From JAFGUB01 sp050305515 (GTDB taxonomy: Bacteria; Campylobacterota; Campylobacteria; Campylobacterales; Sulfurimonadaceae), in the NCBI GenBank assembly GCA_050305515.1, contig JBNLFL010000010.1, positions 14,727 to 78,726 on the forward strand: a stretch of DNA of 64,000 nt, read 5' to 3'. Shown piece after piece: positions 8,955 through 17,883 of the stretch (position 1 is the first letter of the stretch; every line of letters starts with the position of its first letter). The notes beneath the pieces are model-generated. The model did not search any database. It saw only the letters and a list, made by a program, of their open reading frames with translations, and was not told where the DNA came from. A program made the translations under genes and the position numbers.

Positions 8955-10156
8955 CGTTTCGGTATGGCACTGCGGATTTTGAAGCCGGTGTTGACGCGCA
9001 GTTTCAGTCCGGCTGCATAAATGGTTGTAATGAGTTTTTTCAGCCAGTATGCCGTGGTGCCGCGCACTTTGATGATGCTGAAAAGTTCTCCCACGGCATA
9101 CGTGCCGCCAAGCGCGACAAAAAGTCCCTGAATCGAAGCATTAAAAGGTTTAATGCGACGTTTTCCCATGTGGGCGGCAAGTGCTTTGGCGACGTATTCG
9201 GCGCTGCGTTCCGCAGTTTGGGCGGTTGGCGGCAGCAGAGCGCCTTTGGCATCGCGTATCTCCACACAGTCGCCGATGGCGAAAACATTCTCGCGGCCGT
9301 TTACATGTAAGAAAGGATCGGTTATAAACTGACCGATGCGGTTGCTTTGCGGCTGATGGGAATAGGAGAGCTGCGGTACCGTAATGCCTCCGGTAAAGAT
9401 CATAAAGAAAAACTCCAGTTTTCGGCCGTCTTTAAAGGTGATCTCATGCGGCGCGACGCTTTCGATAAAAGCATCGGTCATGATGATGATGCCCAGTTCC
9501 TGAAGCCTTTTTTGGGTGTTTTCAATAATATAGGAACTCATCCCCGGCAAAATCGTACTGCTGGCATCGATAAGATAAATTTTGATTTCGCGGGTGCTCG
9601 CACCGATGCTCTTGGCATGTTTTTTGATGACGTCGGCCATCTCCGCTGCGATTTCGACACCGCTCAGACCCGCGCCGCCTATAGCGATGTTGTACTCACC
9701 GTGAACGCTCTGGGGCGCTTCGATCTTCTCATAGAGCAGTTTTTCAAACGCGGTGCGAAAGTTGAAAGCGCGCTGGAGCTTCTTGACGCCATAGCTGTTC
9801 TCGCGCAGCCCCGGAATGAAACTGTAGAAATTGGTTTCGGCGCCAACGGCAATGATGAGATAGTCGTAGGTGTATGTACCGTTGTCGCCTAGGAGCAGGT
9901 GGGTATCGAAGTCGATTGTATGAATGTGCTCCTGAACAAAAGTGACCGGAGTCCTGAAGCCCAGTGCCCAGTTGGTCAGATCGATCGCCACATCATGCAG
10001 GTCAAAACGTCCCGCGATGTAACCGTACGCTTCGGTCTGGAGGTAGTGGTAGGGGTGCTGATCGATCAGCATGATTTCCAGATGCGGATGGTTGACAAGG
10101 TTTTCAACCGCGCGCAATCCGCCGTATCCCGCGCCGAGAACAACGACTTTTTTCAT
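8951..10156 (-). CDS. NAD(P)/FAD-dependent oxidoreductase, NDH-2 type
   Basis: 401 residues. The N-terminal FAD-binding Rossmann motif is VVLGAGYGG, with E-to-D at the end of the second strand (LIDQHPYHYLQTEAYGYIAG). A second GxGxxG for NAD(P)H is IGGAGLSGVEIAAE, and the C-terminal FAD motif is NVFAIGDC. This layout matches type II NADH dehydrogenases and sulfide:quinone-like relatives. The paired redox cysteines of sulfide:quinone reductases were not seen, which favours NDH-2. The family oxidises NADH and reduces quinone at the membrane without pumping protons; the C-terminal end has an amphipathic stretch suited to membrane contact. The ATG at 10156 is chosen because the Rossmann motif starts there; a longer frame to 10303 overlaps the neighbour gene and encodes nothing recognisable. 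Confidence 0.85.
   Translation of the reverse strand: MKKVVVLGAGYGGLRAVENLVNHPHLEIMLIDQHPYHYLQTEAYGYIAGRFDLHDVAIDLTNWALGFRTPVTFVQEHIHTIDFDTHLLLGDNGTYTYDYLIIAVGAETNFYSFIPGLRENSYGVKKLQRAFNFRTAFEKLLYEKIEAPQSVHGEYNIAIGGAGLSGVEIAAEMADVIKKHAKSIGASTREIKIYLIDASSTILPGMSSYIIENTQKRLQELGIIIMTDAFIESVAPHEITFKDGRKLEFFFMIFTGGITVPQLSYSHQPQSNRIGQFITDPFLHVNGRENVFAIGDCVEIRDAKGALLPPTAQTAERSAEYVAKALAAHMGKRRIKPFNASIQGLFVALGGTYAVGELFSIIKVRGTTAYWLKKLITTIYAAGLKLRVNTGFKIRSAIPKR
9301..9310. repeat. TTACATGTAA palindrome, copy 3
   Basis: Exact copy in the NDH-2-like gene, read as Leu-His-Val-Asn. Confidence 0.9.
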
Positions 10157-10217
10157 AGTGAATACTTTTTCAGAAAATTTTCGCGGCATTATGGCGCAAA
10201 AGAGATTAGAGGAAGAT

Positions 10218-11465
10218 TCAGAAGTTTCCCGCAGCGCTTGAGCCCGAGAGATGCCCGCTGGCAAAAGACCATTGAAGGTTATAGCCCCCGCAGGGACCAT
10301 CAAGGTCCATCACCTCGCCGCAAAAGTACAGCCCCTGCACCAAACGGCTCTGCATCGTTTCGGGATCGATCTGTTTGAGCGACACCCCGCCGCGGGTGAT
10401 CATGGCCATTTTGAAGCCCTCATGCCCCGTTACATGTAAAGGGGTCCATGCCAGCAGTTTTATGAGCGCATCGCGCATACGCCCTTCGAGTTTGCCAAAA
10501 GCGAGCGTCGCATCCGCGCCGGAGAGTTGGCAGAGCTCTTGGGCGAGACTTTCGGGAAGCAGGGTTAGCAGCAGCTCTAGCGTGCTGCGGTGCGGATTGT
10601 CAGCACTCTCTTTTTTCAGATGGAGGCGCACCTCCTCTTCGTTCATGCCTTTGGTGAAGTTCAGCAGAATCGGCACCTCAGCGTGCTTTTCAAGCAGCGG
10701 GGTGAGCTCGCGGGCGACATCGAGCACCACGGGGCCGCGGATACCGTTTTTGGTGAAGATGAGATCTCCGACGGTTGTGATCTTTTTGGCTTTGGGAAGG
10801 TCGATGCGGATATGCACTTTTGGAAGGGTGTCGGCACGGCATGACGCAACCCAGGTCTCTTTTACATGTAAAGGCATCATCGCCGGATAGAGCGTGGTGA
10901 TCGTGTGTCCGCACTGCCCGGCCAGCCCATAACCGTCACCTTCCGCACCCAGCTGCGGATACCCCATGCCGCCGGTGGCGATGATGATGCGCGGAGCCTT
11001 GAACGTGGCACTTTGAGTAGTGACACCACTGAGGATGTCGGCATCAAAAAGAAGCTTCTCTACGCGCTGCGAGCAGAGCAGGGTGATGCCAAGTTTTGCC
11101 ATTTCGGCTTCGAGCGCGGCAATGATGGTCATGGCACTGTGGCTTTTGGGAAAGACGCGGTAGCCATCAGGTGCATGGCTCTCGACGCCGATTGCCTCAA
11201 AAAATGCCATCAGCGCCTTATGGTCAAACTGCTCGAGTGCCCGTGTCATAAAGCGTCCCTGTTTTCCGAAACGCTCCATAAAGGGAACGTTCTCAAGCGT
11301 ATTGGTAAGATTGCAGCGGCCGCCGCCAGTGGCTTTGAGTTTGGCCGCGGGACGGGCGAGCTTTTCAAGCAGCAGCACCGTTCTTCCCTGACGCGCCGCC
11401 GCAATTGCGGCCATCATTCCCGCAGCCCCCGCACCGATGACGATAATGTCGTAAGAAGTTTGCAT
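10218..11465 (-). CDS. HI0933-family flavoprotein (BaiN/YhiN-like)
   Basis: 415 residues. The protein starts with a dinucleotide-binding motif (IIVIGAGAAGMMAAIAAA), followed by the family signature KLKATGGGRCNLTN, IIATGGMGYPQLGAEGDG, and the C-terminal GLYFCGEVMDLDGPCGGYN. This is the widely conserved HI0933 group of FAD enzymes. Its general physiological role is poorly known; one member (BaiN) reduces bile-acid intermediates. Here it simply precedes the NDH-2-like gene by 61 bases, in the same direction. The start is placed at the ATG at 11465, seven bases after a perfect TATAAT; an ATG at 11474 overlaps that -10 box. Two palindrome copies lie in the gene. Confidence 0.88.
   Translation of the reverse strand: MQTSYDIIVIGAGAAGMMAAIAAARQGRTVLLLEKLARPAAKLKATGGGRCNLTNTLENVPFMERFGKQGRFMTRALEQFDHKALMAFFEAIGVESHAPDGYRVFPKSHSAMTIIAALEAEMAKLGITLLCSQRVEKLLFDADILSGVTTQSATFKAPRIIIATGGMGYPQLGAEGDGYGLAGQCGHTITTLYPAMMPLHVKETWVASCRADTLPKVHIRIDLPKAKKITTVGDLIFTKNGIRGPVVLDVARELTPLLEKHAEVPILLNFTKGMNEEEVRLHLKKESADNPHRSTLELLLTLLPESLAQELCQLSGADATLAFGKLEGRMRDALIKLLAWTPLHVTGHEGFKMAMITRGGVSLKQIDPETMQSRLVQGLYFCGEVMDLDGPCGGYNLQWSFASGHLSGSSAAGNF
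10430..10439. repeat. TTACATGTAA palindrome, copy 4
   Basis: Exact copy in the HI0933-family gene, read as Leu-His-Val-Thr. Confidence 0.9.
10862..10871. repeat. TTACATGTAA palindrome, copy 5
   Basis: Exact copy in the HI0933-family gene, read as Leu-His-Val-Lys. The palindrome extends to 12 bases here (TTTACATGTAAA). Confidence 0.9.
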
Positions 11466-11472
11466 GAGTGGC

Positions 11473-11478
11473 ATTATA
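11473..11478 (-). promoter_or_regulatory. -10 box giving a probable leaderless HI0933-family transcript
   Basis: Perfect TATAAT on the minus strand; seven bases (GCCACTC) separate it from the ATG at 11465, so transcription would begin at about the first base of the start codon. No Shine-Dalgarno is present. Confidence 0.5.
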
Positions 11479-11498
11479 GGGAATTTTAGAAAAAACAC

Positions 11499-11731
11499 CG
11501 CCTTGGAAAAAAAGTATGCGGGATAATATACTGCAGCAGTGATCTGCTGCTGAAATATACGAAAGTTGAGTCAAAATATTTATGTTCCAAACCCCTGTAA
11601 GGTTTATGAAAAGTTTGATTTTGACATTTTTGAATACTTTGTGGAACAGGAAAAGTATAGAGCAAATATTATGGCTTAAAGGTAATAGATTATTGAATTT
11701 AACAGTAGTGAGCCAAAAGGCTCAAGAAGCG
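11499..11731. other. AT-rich gap between the flavoprotein and surface-protein genes
   Basis: 233 bases. I see no gene of known type. A 63-codon frame at 11582-11773 overlaps the next gene and has no recognisable feature. The base composition falls here at the entry into the AT-rich block. Confidence 0.5.
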
Positions 11732-14215
11732 TTATGCCTTAAGTCTTCGGTATCCAAAGAGACCAAAGAGTGACGCAAGCAAAAGAGAACCGAGTGGTCC
11801 AAAAAACGGTACAGGTGTTGCTGAGATTGATGGTCCGCCATCATCAACCAGTCCGATAGCGTTACCGTTATCATCATACGGTCCACCCTCATCCAGACTG
11901 AACTCTATTTTAGTTTTATTATCTGCCGGATAATGGGTGATTGTGACGTTTTCTAGTTCATCCCACTGGCTGGTAGTGTTGTTCCATTTGTAATAGCCAT
12001 TGATAGTGGCATTGTAGGGGACAAAAAGAACCAGATGTACCGTTGAGCCACTTATAACGTCTTCTACTGTAAAACTGAACTGTCCATACGGCATACTGAC
12101 ACCCTCTGGAAGTGGGTTAGTGGGTGCTCCAACGTTTGAAACTCCGCTATTTCCTGTTCCACTATCACTTACAAGCGTGAAATAAGAGGTTGTATTTCCG
12201 TTGGTAAAGGTTCCTGATGTGACGTTGGGCTGATTGTAGTCTTGCGTACCATCTCCATTACCATCACCTTGATTGGAACCATTGACACCGGGGACCATTC
12301 CTTCTGTTTGTATATCACCTCCATCATTACCATCACCGATTCCTTCACCCTGTACACGAAAGGTATAAGGGTTTTCATTCGCATCATCGTTAGTAATGGA
12401 AATCGTAGCACTCTTTATTCCAAGGTCGGTAGGCGCAAAGGTAACCTGGAAGGTGCGTGATTCACTGGCAGGTATAAATGCTGATACTGGTGTACGTAGC
12501 GTTGATGCGGAATTACTTACTACAGTCGGTTGCTGCGTCACTGTAAATGCACTATCACCCGATATGGAAACTGTTGGCGAACCAGAAAGATAGAGATCAT
12601 CATTGCTGCTGGTGTTGAAGATGGTGAAGGTACGAACAACGCTGCCTGAAGCGCTGTAATCGGTTGTACCGAAATTGGTATGGTCTGTAGCAGACGGTGT
12701 GTTGTCGCCATTGACGATACTCATACCATTACCTTGAACATCGATTTCGGGTTCTGTAGCGGTAACATTTACCTGTACTTGTACTGCTGTAGCAGAGAGT
12801 GCTCCATCATTGTCTTTGGCTTTAACCATAAAGGCATTAAGGGTACCATTCTGATTAAGATAAGGTGTCCAATAAGCATTATGTGTGGCATCGATCAGAT
12901 CATTGGTTGAAGGAGCAAAGGCTGTTGCGCTTCCGGCATTGGTACCGATCTTTAAGGTTCCTGTACTTACTGCTTGAACAACAAAGGCATCGACAGTACC
13001 GTCACTGTCGGCTTCATCCCCTTTGGCTGTGATATCAGTAAAACTGATTTCATTGGCCTGCTGGTCTTCGATACCGGTTTCAACCGGAGTTAAGAAGGTT
13101 GTGAGGGTTGGGAGAGCATTCGAAGAATACTTTTTAACTGTCAGTTTATCACCATTATCTGGATCAGCAAAAGCAGCAAGATATCCGCTACTGCTGTTTG
13201 TTACAGCTATAACGTTCGGGTAATCATAAGTCATGGATGATGTCGTTAGCGCACTTCCGACAGCACTCCAGCTTCCATTTATATAGGACATAATATTTAA
13301 AGTTGTTGGTTCCCAGTTTGAGTCGGCTCCAACATAAGCTACAACAGGTACATCACCATCCATAAACATTTCGATAGTATATGCGCCATTTAAACCACTG
13401 GGATTTCCTTTGCTTCCTACTACGTTCCAGCTACCATCATATTTTTGTACAGTAATAGCTGGATTGGCTACATCTATATATGCAATATAGAGATTATCCG
13501 ATGTATCAAAACCAATGACTGTATTATTGGCAGTACTATCACTAATACCTAAACCAATATCCTCCCACAGTGAATCAGTTAAATTATAATGCCGCACAGT
13601 TGCTTTCATGCCTTGAGAGCCATCTCTATAGGCAAGATACAGTTCACCCATACTATCAGTTGCCAGTGAGGGATATGGGCAATTGTTTGAACTGGCTGCA
13701 CCGGAACCTACAGTACTCCAAGTTCCATTTGAGTATGTCTTAACATAATTTGCAATAGTACTTATACTAGTTTGATCTGAGTAAGCTATATACTTAGAAC
13801 CAGAGTTGGTAATATGAATGATTGGATAAGAAGTTTTCGTTCCCTGCGGATTTCCCATACTGTTCCAGGTGTTACCGTCAAAAGAGACTACCTCAATCAA
13901 GTTTGTAGCCAAGTTTTTATACACGATCCATGGCTTGTCATTATCTGTAGAATCTAAAGCTATTTTTGGGCTTTCTATATTCGTTTTAAACCCAGCTGAT
14001 CCTACTAAACTCCAAGATGAACCATCATATCTCTTTACGGAAAGTGCATCTGAACTATCTTGAAATGCTATATAGATGTCTCCATTGTCCGCTGATACCA
14101 TTGAGACACTTTTGACAGTACCAGCAGTTTCCACTACATTCCAATCAGCAAAAGCTACTGTTGTCAATAACATTAAGACAAATATCTTAAGCCACTGGGT
14201 AGATTTGTTTTTCAT
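11732..14215 (-). CDS. Large secreted choice-of-anchor protein with C-terminal sorting tail
   Basis: 827 residues. A signal peptide (to about residue 23, ending TVAFA) leads to about 350 residues of repeats built on YIAY.D and V.KYDGSW..VG, like a beta-propeller. There follows a region at about 505-640 that matches choice-of-anchor D modules (PEIDVQGNGMSIVNGD, SRTFQVTFAPTDLG, ENPYTFRVQGEG). A short acidic GDGNGDGTQDYNQ calcium-binding-like stretch leads to a choice-of-anchor U-like module (YYKWNNTTSQWDELENVTIT). The last 25 residues form a tripartite anchor: PVPFFGPLGS, a hydrophobic helix and RRLKA, like IPTL- or PEP-CTERM tails. It is probably exported and trimmed at the cell surface. No sorting enzyme is in the window. 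Lower GC than neighbours suggests transfer. Confidence 0.82.
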   Translation of the reverse strand: MKNKSTQWLKIFVLMLLTTVAFADWNVVETAGTVKSVSMVSADNGDIYIAFQDSSDALSVKRYDGSSWSLVGSAGFKTNIESPKIALDSTDNDKPWIVYKNLATNLIEVVSFDGNTWNSMGNPQGTKTSYPIIHITNSGSKYIAYSDQTSISTIANYVKTYSNGTWSTVGSGAASSNNCPYPSLATDSMGELYLAYRDGSQGMKATVRHYNLTDSLWEDIGLGISDSTANNTVIGFDTSDNLYIAYIDVANPAITVQKYDGSWNVVGSKGNPSGLNGAYTIEMFMDGDVPVVAYVGADSNWEPTTLNIMSYINGSWSAVGSALTTSSMTYDYPNVIAVTNSSSGYLAAFADPDNGDKLTVKKYSSNALPTLTTFLTPVETGIEDQQANEISFTDITAKGDEADSDGTVDAFVVQAVSTGTLKIGTNAGSATAFAPSTNDLIDATHNAYWTPYLNQNGTLNAFMVKAKDNDGALSATAVQVQVNVTATEPEIDVQGNGMSIVNGDNTPSATDHTNFGTTDYSASGSVVRTFTIFNTSSNDDLYLSGSPTVSISGDSAFTVTQQPTVVSNSASTLRTPVSAFIPASESRTFQVTFAPTDLGIKSATISITNDDANENPYTFRVQGEGIGDGNDGGDIQTEGMVPGVNGSNQGDGNGDGTQDYNQPNVTSGTFTNGNTTSYFTLVSDSGTGNSGVSNVGAPTNPLPEGVSMPYGQFSFTVEDVISGSTVHLVLFVPYNATINGYYKWNNTTSQWDELENVTITHYPADNKTKIEFSLDEGGPYDDNGNAIGLVDDGGPSISATPVPFFGPLGSLLLASLFGLFGYRRLKA

Positions 14216-14338
14216 AAGATTTCCTTTTTCTGGGAGTGTTAAACCTTTCGAACATCATAAAACACCCAAATCACCACAAAATCAACAGATTTTGAAATAT
14301 AAAAATTTATTATTGATTTTGTGTTGATTTTGAAATGC

Positions 14339-14344
14339 TATAAG
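14339..14344 (+). promoter_or_regulatory. Possible -10 box of the response regulator-kinase operon
   Basis: TATAAG preceded by TGC (extended -10). Seven bases (ACTGGGC) separate it from the ATG at 14352; it lies in the 136-base gap divergent from the surface-protein gene. Confidence 0.4.
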
Positions 14345-14351
14345 ACTGGGC

Positions 14352-15026
14352 ATGAAACAGATGGACCTATTAAAAGAGTTGAATGTCTTATATGTAGATG
14401 ATGATATAAAAGCGTGTGAGAGTTTAGGACATATATTAAAATACTATTTTCAAACGGTTTTTATCGCACACAATGGGCAAGAGGCGTTAGAGGTTTATAA
14501 AAAAAATGCGTGTCATCTCTTGATAGTAGATTATGATATGCCCATAATGAATGGATATGAGTTCTTATCGAGAGTTCGGGAGGAAGATGATGAGATTCAA
14601 GCTATGATTATGAGCTCTTACGATGATAAAGTAAAACTTAAAAATGCTATCAAACTTCATCTCTTGGAATATATTACAAAACCTTACGAGCTGCGTGAAC
14701 TACAGGATGTTTTACAGAACTTTATAACCCATATTGAAAAAAAAGCTCTTGTAAGCTACCAAATAACAAGTAGCTGCTATTATGAATTTGCTACAAAAAC
14801 CATTATTGATAATGAAAAGCGTCATAAGCTCACCTCTTATGAGGTCAAAATATTTGAGTATCTCTTGAAAAATAGAGATAAGCTGATATCCTATGAGATA
14901 TTGCTCGATATGTTGGATTCAACAAACCATAAATCTCTCGTGTCTATCATTCATAAAATAAATAAAAAATTACCACATAAAATAATAGTTAATGTTAAGG
15001 ATATAGGTTATAAATTGACACTATGA
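14352..15026 (+). CDS. OmpR-type response regulator
   Basis: 224 residues: a receiver domain (YVDDD acidic pair, phospho-acceptor D60 in LLIVDYDMP, S in MIMSSYDD where Thr or Ser is needed, and K in YITKPYE) followed by a winged-helix DNA-binding domain at about 150-224 (LTSYEVKIFEYLLKNRDKLI, VNVKDIGYKL). It forms an operon with the kinase that follows (ATGA overlap) and is divergent from the surface-protein gene, which is the obvious candidate target. An ATG at 14361 is an alternative start, placing the acceptor at D57. Codons are strongly A/T-ending, as in the kinase and unlike genes outside the block. Confidence 0.9.
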   Translation: MKQMDLLKELNVLYVDDDIKACESLGHILKYYFQTVFIAHNGQEALEVYKKNACHLLIVDYDMPIMNGYEFLSRVREEDDEIQAMIMSSYDDKVKLKNAIKLHLLEYITKPYELRELQDVLQNFITHIEKKALVSYQITSSCYYEFATKTIIDNEKRHKLTSYEVKIFEYLLKNRDKLISYEILLDMLDSTNHKSLVSIIHKINKKLPHKIIVNVKDIGYKLTL

Positions 15027-16867
15027 AATATTTATTTTCACTGCATATTTTTATCATTTATCTTTTTGGAAATCCTATAAATATTAAAGAAAAATATTTT
15101 ATTGATACCAATAATACTATGACACTTCAACAGATTTTAGAAAATAAAAATAATTTTCAAACGATGAGAAAATACAATTTCGGTTTCTCTAAAGATACTT
15201 TTTGGATGCAGTTATATTTAGAAAATAAAACTGATTCAAAAATTATACAAAGGCTTTTTAATAAAAGAGCCGGTTTGGATTTTGTAGATGTATATGTACT
15301 AAGCAATAATAGACTTATTCAAACCTACTCTTTAGGAGACATGCGAGAGTACGCCGTAAGAGATAATATTTTTAGACTATCTTATTTCGATATCACTTTT
15401 GAGCCCAATGAAAGCGTTGAAGTATATATTAAACAATATGGTAATAGTAATATGGATATACACTGGGAGGTAAGGGATCTTGATTCTTTTATAAGTCGTG
15501 CCAATAATCAAAGTATGGTATATTTTCTTATTACAGGGGTCTTGGTTGTCGCAACGTTGGCGAGTTTTTTGTTCTATTTTATTTTAAAGAAAAAGTACTA
15601 TCTTATTTATGCTCTTTTAACTTTTTTCAGTATTGGATATCAGCTGGGAGTTGCAGGGTTCTTTTACGAATTTCATATGCCAATTTATCTTAACACTGTT
15701 ATTGTTTATGTGTTTCCTTATTTTGCTTTGATATTTTTAGGATTATTTCCAATAAGTTTTTTTGACTTGAAAAAAGATGAGTATAAAGTTTCTGTTTTAT
15801 TACTAAAACTATTGATTTTGTGTTTGTTTTTTGTTGTTGGTGCAAATTTAATGTATCAATTTTTGGATAATGTTTTATATTATACAAAATATACAAACAT
15901 AATGAACTCTATTGTTATGCTGATACTTTTGCTCATATCTATTAGAGCATACAAAGACAATAAAAAAGGTGCCATTTTTTACTTAATGTCAAATATGGTT
16001 CTTGTAACATCGATACTCTATTTTAATTTTGGGCTTCAAGGTTTGATAGAAAATAATGACTTTTCCTACTACTCTTTAGCAATTGGTTCAATTTCTCAAG
16101 ATGTATTTTTAGCTTTAGCTTTGATTCATGCTACTTACCTCATAAAAAAAGAGAATGAAAAAAACAGCGAACTATTAACTGAGTACTCAAAACTCACATT
16201 TATAGGACAGACGATGATCAATATATCGCATCAATGGAAAACTCCTATAAATAACATCTATAATAATATCAACCACATTCAAATAGCGCGCGAGTTTAAG
16301 GACCCGGATATTGATAACATATTAGATAAAAATTTAAAAAATATTAAGGAAACTCTATCCTATCTCAAAGATACGGTAATAAGTCAACTTGATTTTTATA
16401 AATCGAATGCAAAAAAAGAGCGAATAAACCTTTACGATGAAATAGAATTTGTGATTAGATTGATTGAGCTTGAATTTAGTAAAAAAGCTATTGCTATCCA
16501 TCTTGATTTTGATAAAAACCTTGAACTCAATATAGAAAAAAATTATTTTCTTAATGTTTTGATGGTCTTATTTGAAAACTCTTATAAGTTATTCGATCAA
16601 AGAAAGATAGAAAATCCGTTCATAAAGATTGAAGCTTCAAATCATGAAAACGTTTTTAAATTTCGGTTCCAAGATAATGCTCAGGGTGCGAACGATGATA
16701 TTGATAAGATATTTGATAAATCTTACTCTCTGAGCCATTCTAGTGGGCTAGGACTCTATCTGGCCAGAGAGATTATCGTGCATAAATTAAAAGGTACGAT
16801 ATTCGGTGAGAATAAAGATGAGGGAATATTGTTTATCATCGATATTCCTATTGTCATCTCTGGCTGA
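15023..16867 (+). CDS. 7TMR-DISM sensor histidine kinase
   Basis: 614 residues. A signal-like start precedes a periplasmic 7TMR-DISMED2-type domain (about 20-165, with NFGFSKDTFWMQLYLEN), then seven transmembrane helices (about 170-375). A kinase core follows, with the phospho-acceptor H403 in ISHQWKTPIN, an N-box (VLFENSYKLF) and the glycine-rich loop SSGLGLYLARE. The DISMED2 fold is carbohydrate-binding-like, so a sugar or envelope ligand is a reasonable guess. The first base of its ATG overlaps the regulator's stop region (ATGA), so the pair is co-translated. Very AT-rich throughout. Confidence 0.9.
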   Translation: MKYLFSLHIFIIYLFGNPINIKEKYFIDTNNTMTLQQILENKNNFQTMRKYNFGFSKDTFWMQLYLENKTDSKIIQRLFNKRAGLDFVDVYVLSNNRLIQTYSLGDMREYAVRDNIFRLSYFDITFEPNESVEVYIKQYGNSNMDIHWEVRDLDSFISRANNQSMVYFLITGVLVVATLASFLFYFILKKKYYLIYALLTFFSIGYQLGVAGFFYEFHMPIYLNTVIVYVFPYFALIFLGLFPISFFDLKKDEYKVSVLLLKLLILCLFFVVGANLMYQFLDNVLYYTKYTNIMNSIVMLILLLISIRAYKDNKKGAIFYLMSNMVLVTSILYFNFGLQGLIENNDFSYYSLAIGSISQDVFLALALIHATYLIKKENEKNSELLTEYSKLTFIGQTMINISHQWKTPINNIYNNINHIQIAREFKDPDIDNILDKNLKNIKETLSYLKDTVISQLDFYKSNAKKERINLYDEIEFVIRLIELEFSKKAIAIHLDFDKNLELNIEKNYFLNVLMVLFENSYKLFDQRKIENPFIKIEASNHENVFKFRFQDNAQGANDDIDKIFDKSYSLSHSSGLGLYLAREIIVHKLKGTIFGENKDEGILFIIDIPIVISG

Positions 16868-16958
16868 TGCCAGATGCCGTGTTGAATCATTAGATGGTGT
16901 GACTCAAGAAGATATCAAGCCTTTCGTTCTATAGTTTCTCATACGTAAGGAGCATGAT

Positions 16959-17465
16959 ATGAAAGTGATTCTTCTGCTCATAACCTTTCTTTTTCTGAAG
17001 GTACATGCTACAGACGTTTTTACGTTTGAAAAATGGCGCGAGAGCATTCTGCTCAACCCCGTTACCCTTGAGTCGGAATCGCATAACGCCTATGTCGATA
17101 TCTATGTCAATAAAACAGCGGAGGCGGCGTACCGGGAACGCAAAACGCTCTTTCCGGTAGGTTCGGAGGTCTATAAGCCGCTTTATCCCACGCCGGAAAA
17201 AAAAGAGATTGCGCTGCTTGTCATTATGCGTAAAATGGCTCCGGGGTATGACAATGAGCACAACGACTGGTGGTACGGCGTCTATGACGGCAGCGGGCGT
17301 GAAGGGTATCACACGGGAAAGATCCGCTCCTGTATCGCCTGTCACGCACAGGCCCGCGAGACGGACTACATGTTCAGCACCTCTGTGATGGACCGTATCG
17401 AACACGGCCGGGAGATGGAACCCGTTTTACCGCTTAGCGCAGGTGGCGCGCCAGAAACGCATTGA
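16959..17465 (+). CDS. Cytochrome P460-like periplasmic heme protein
   Basis: 168 residues with a signal peptide (cleavage after about residue 17, KVHA). The mature part has the P460 fold features FPVGSEVYK, a central WWYGVYDGSG, and one heme-c motif CIACH (C125, C128, H129) followed by ARETDYMFS. Such proteins carry a single c-type heme, sometimes cross-linked to a lysine, and act on hydroxylamine or NO or serve as redox or stress proteins; the exact role here is unknown. The last 32 bases overlap the oppositely directed yaiI-like gene. Base composition returns to the window norm at this gene. Confidence 0.78.
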   Translation: MKVILLLITFLFLKVHATDVFTFEKWRESILLNPVTLESESHNAYVDIYVNKTAEAAYRERKTLFPVGSEVYKPLYPTPEKKEIALLVIMRKMAPGYDNEHNDWWYGVYDGSGREGYHTGKIRSCIACHAQARETDYMFSTSVMDRIEHGREMEPVLPLSAGGAPETH

Positions 17466-17883
17466 GGGCGTTGGCAAACGCATGGGCATCTTTGGGGCCG
17501 AAGGGCTTGGGGCCTCTGGTCATTTCACCGCTCTCTCTTATGGACTCCATGAGATTGCGGATGGCAAGATACTGTTTGATGTTCTCCGTCGTATAGAGTT
17601 CGCCGCGATGGTCGATGGCGTGGGCATGTTTGGCAATGATTTTATCAGCCAGCGGAATGTCGGCGGTGATGATGAGATCGCCCGCATTGGAGAGTTCCGC
17701 GATGCGCGCATCGGCGACATCGGCACCCTGCTCGACGATCTCGTAGCGGATATGGCGCGAATCGCCGATGCTGATGCGTTTGTTGGAAACGACAATGCTT
17801 TCGATCTCAAGGCGCTCGATGGCGCGCAGGAGAATCGGTTTGAGCAGATTGGGAAAAGCGTCACCGTCGATGAAAAGACGCAT
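17434..17883 (-). CDS. YaiI/YqxD family protein (DUF188, PIN-like)
   Basis: 149 residues, a full-length member of the UPF0178 family. Signatures: MRLFIDGDAFPN at the start, the internal DLIITADIPLADKIIAK, HRGELYTTENI and the C-terminal GPKPFGPKDAHAFANAL. The conserved acidic residues suggest a PIN-like nuclease fold, but no activity is established for the family. Its ATG overlaps the dbpA stop by one base (TGATG), so the two are co-translated. Confidence 0.9.
   Translation of the reverse strand: MRLFIDGDAFPNLLKPILLRAIERLEIESIVVSNKRISIGDSRHIRYEIVEQGADVADARIAELSNAGDLIITADIPLADKIIAKHAHAIDHRGELYTTENIKQYLAIRNLMESIRESGEMTRGPKPFGPKDAHAFANALNAFLARHLR

Noticed and set aside
8951..10156. Sulfide:quinone oxidoreductase instead of NDH-2
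   Set aside because: The redox cysteines expected in that family are not seen; the layout fits NDH-2 better, though the electron acceptor is unproved.
11582..11773. 63-codon open frame in the AT-rich gap
   Set aside because: No ribosome site, no recognisable feature, and it overlaps the end of the surface-protein gene on the other strand.
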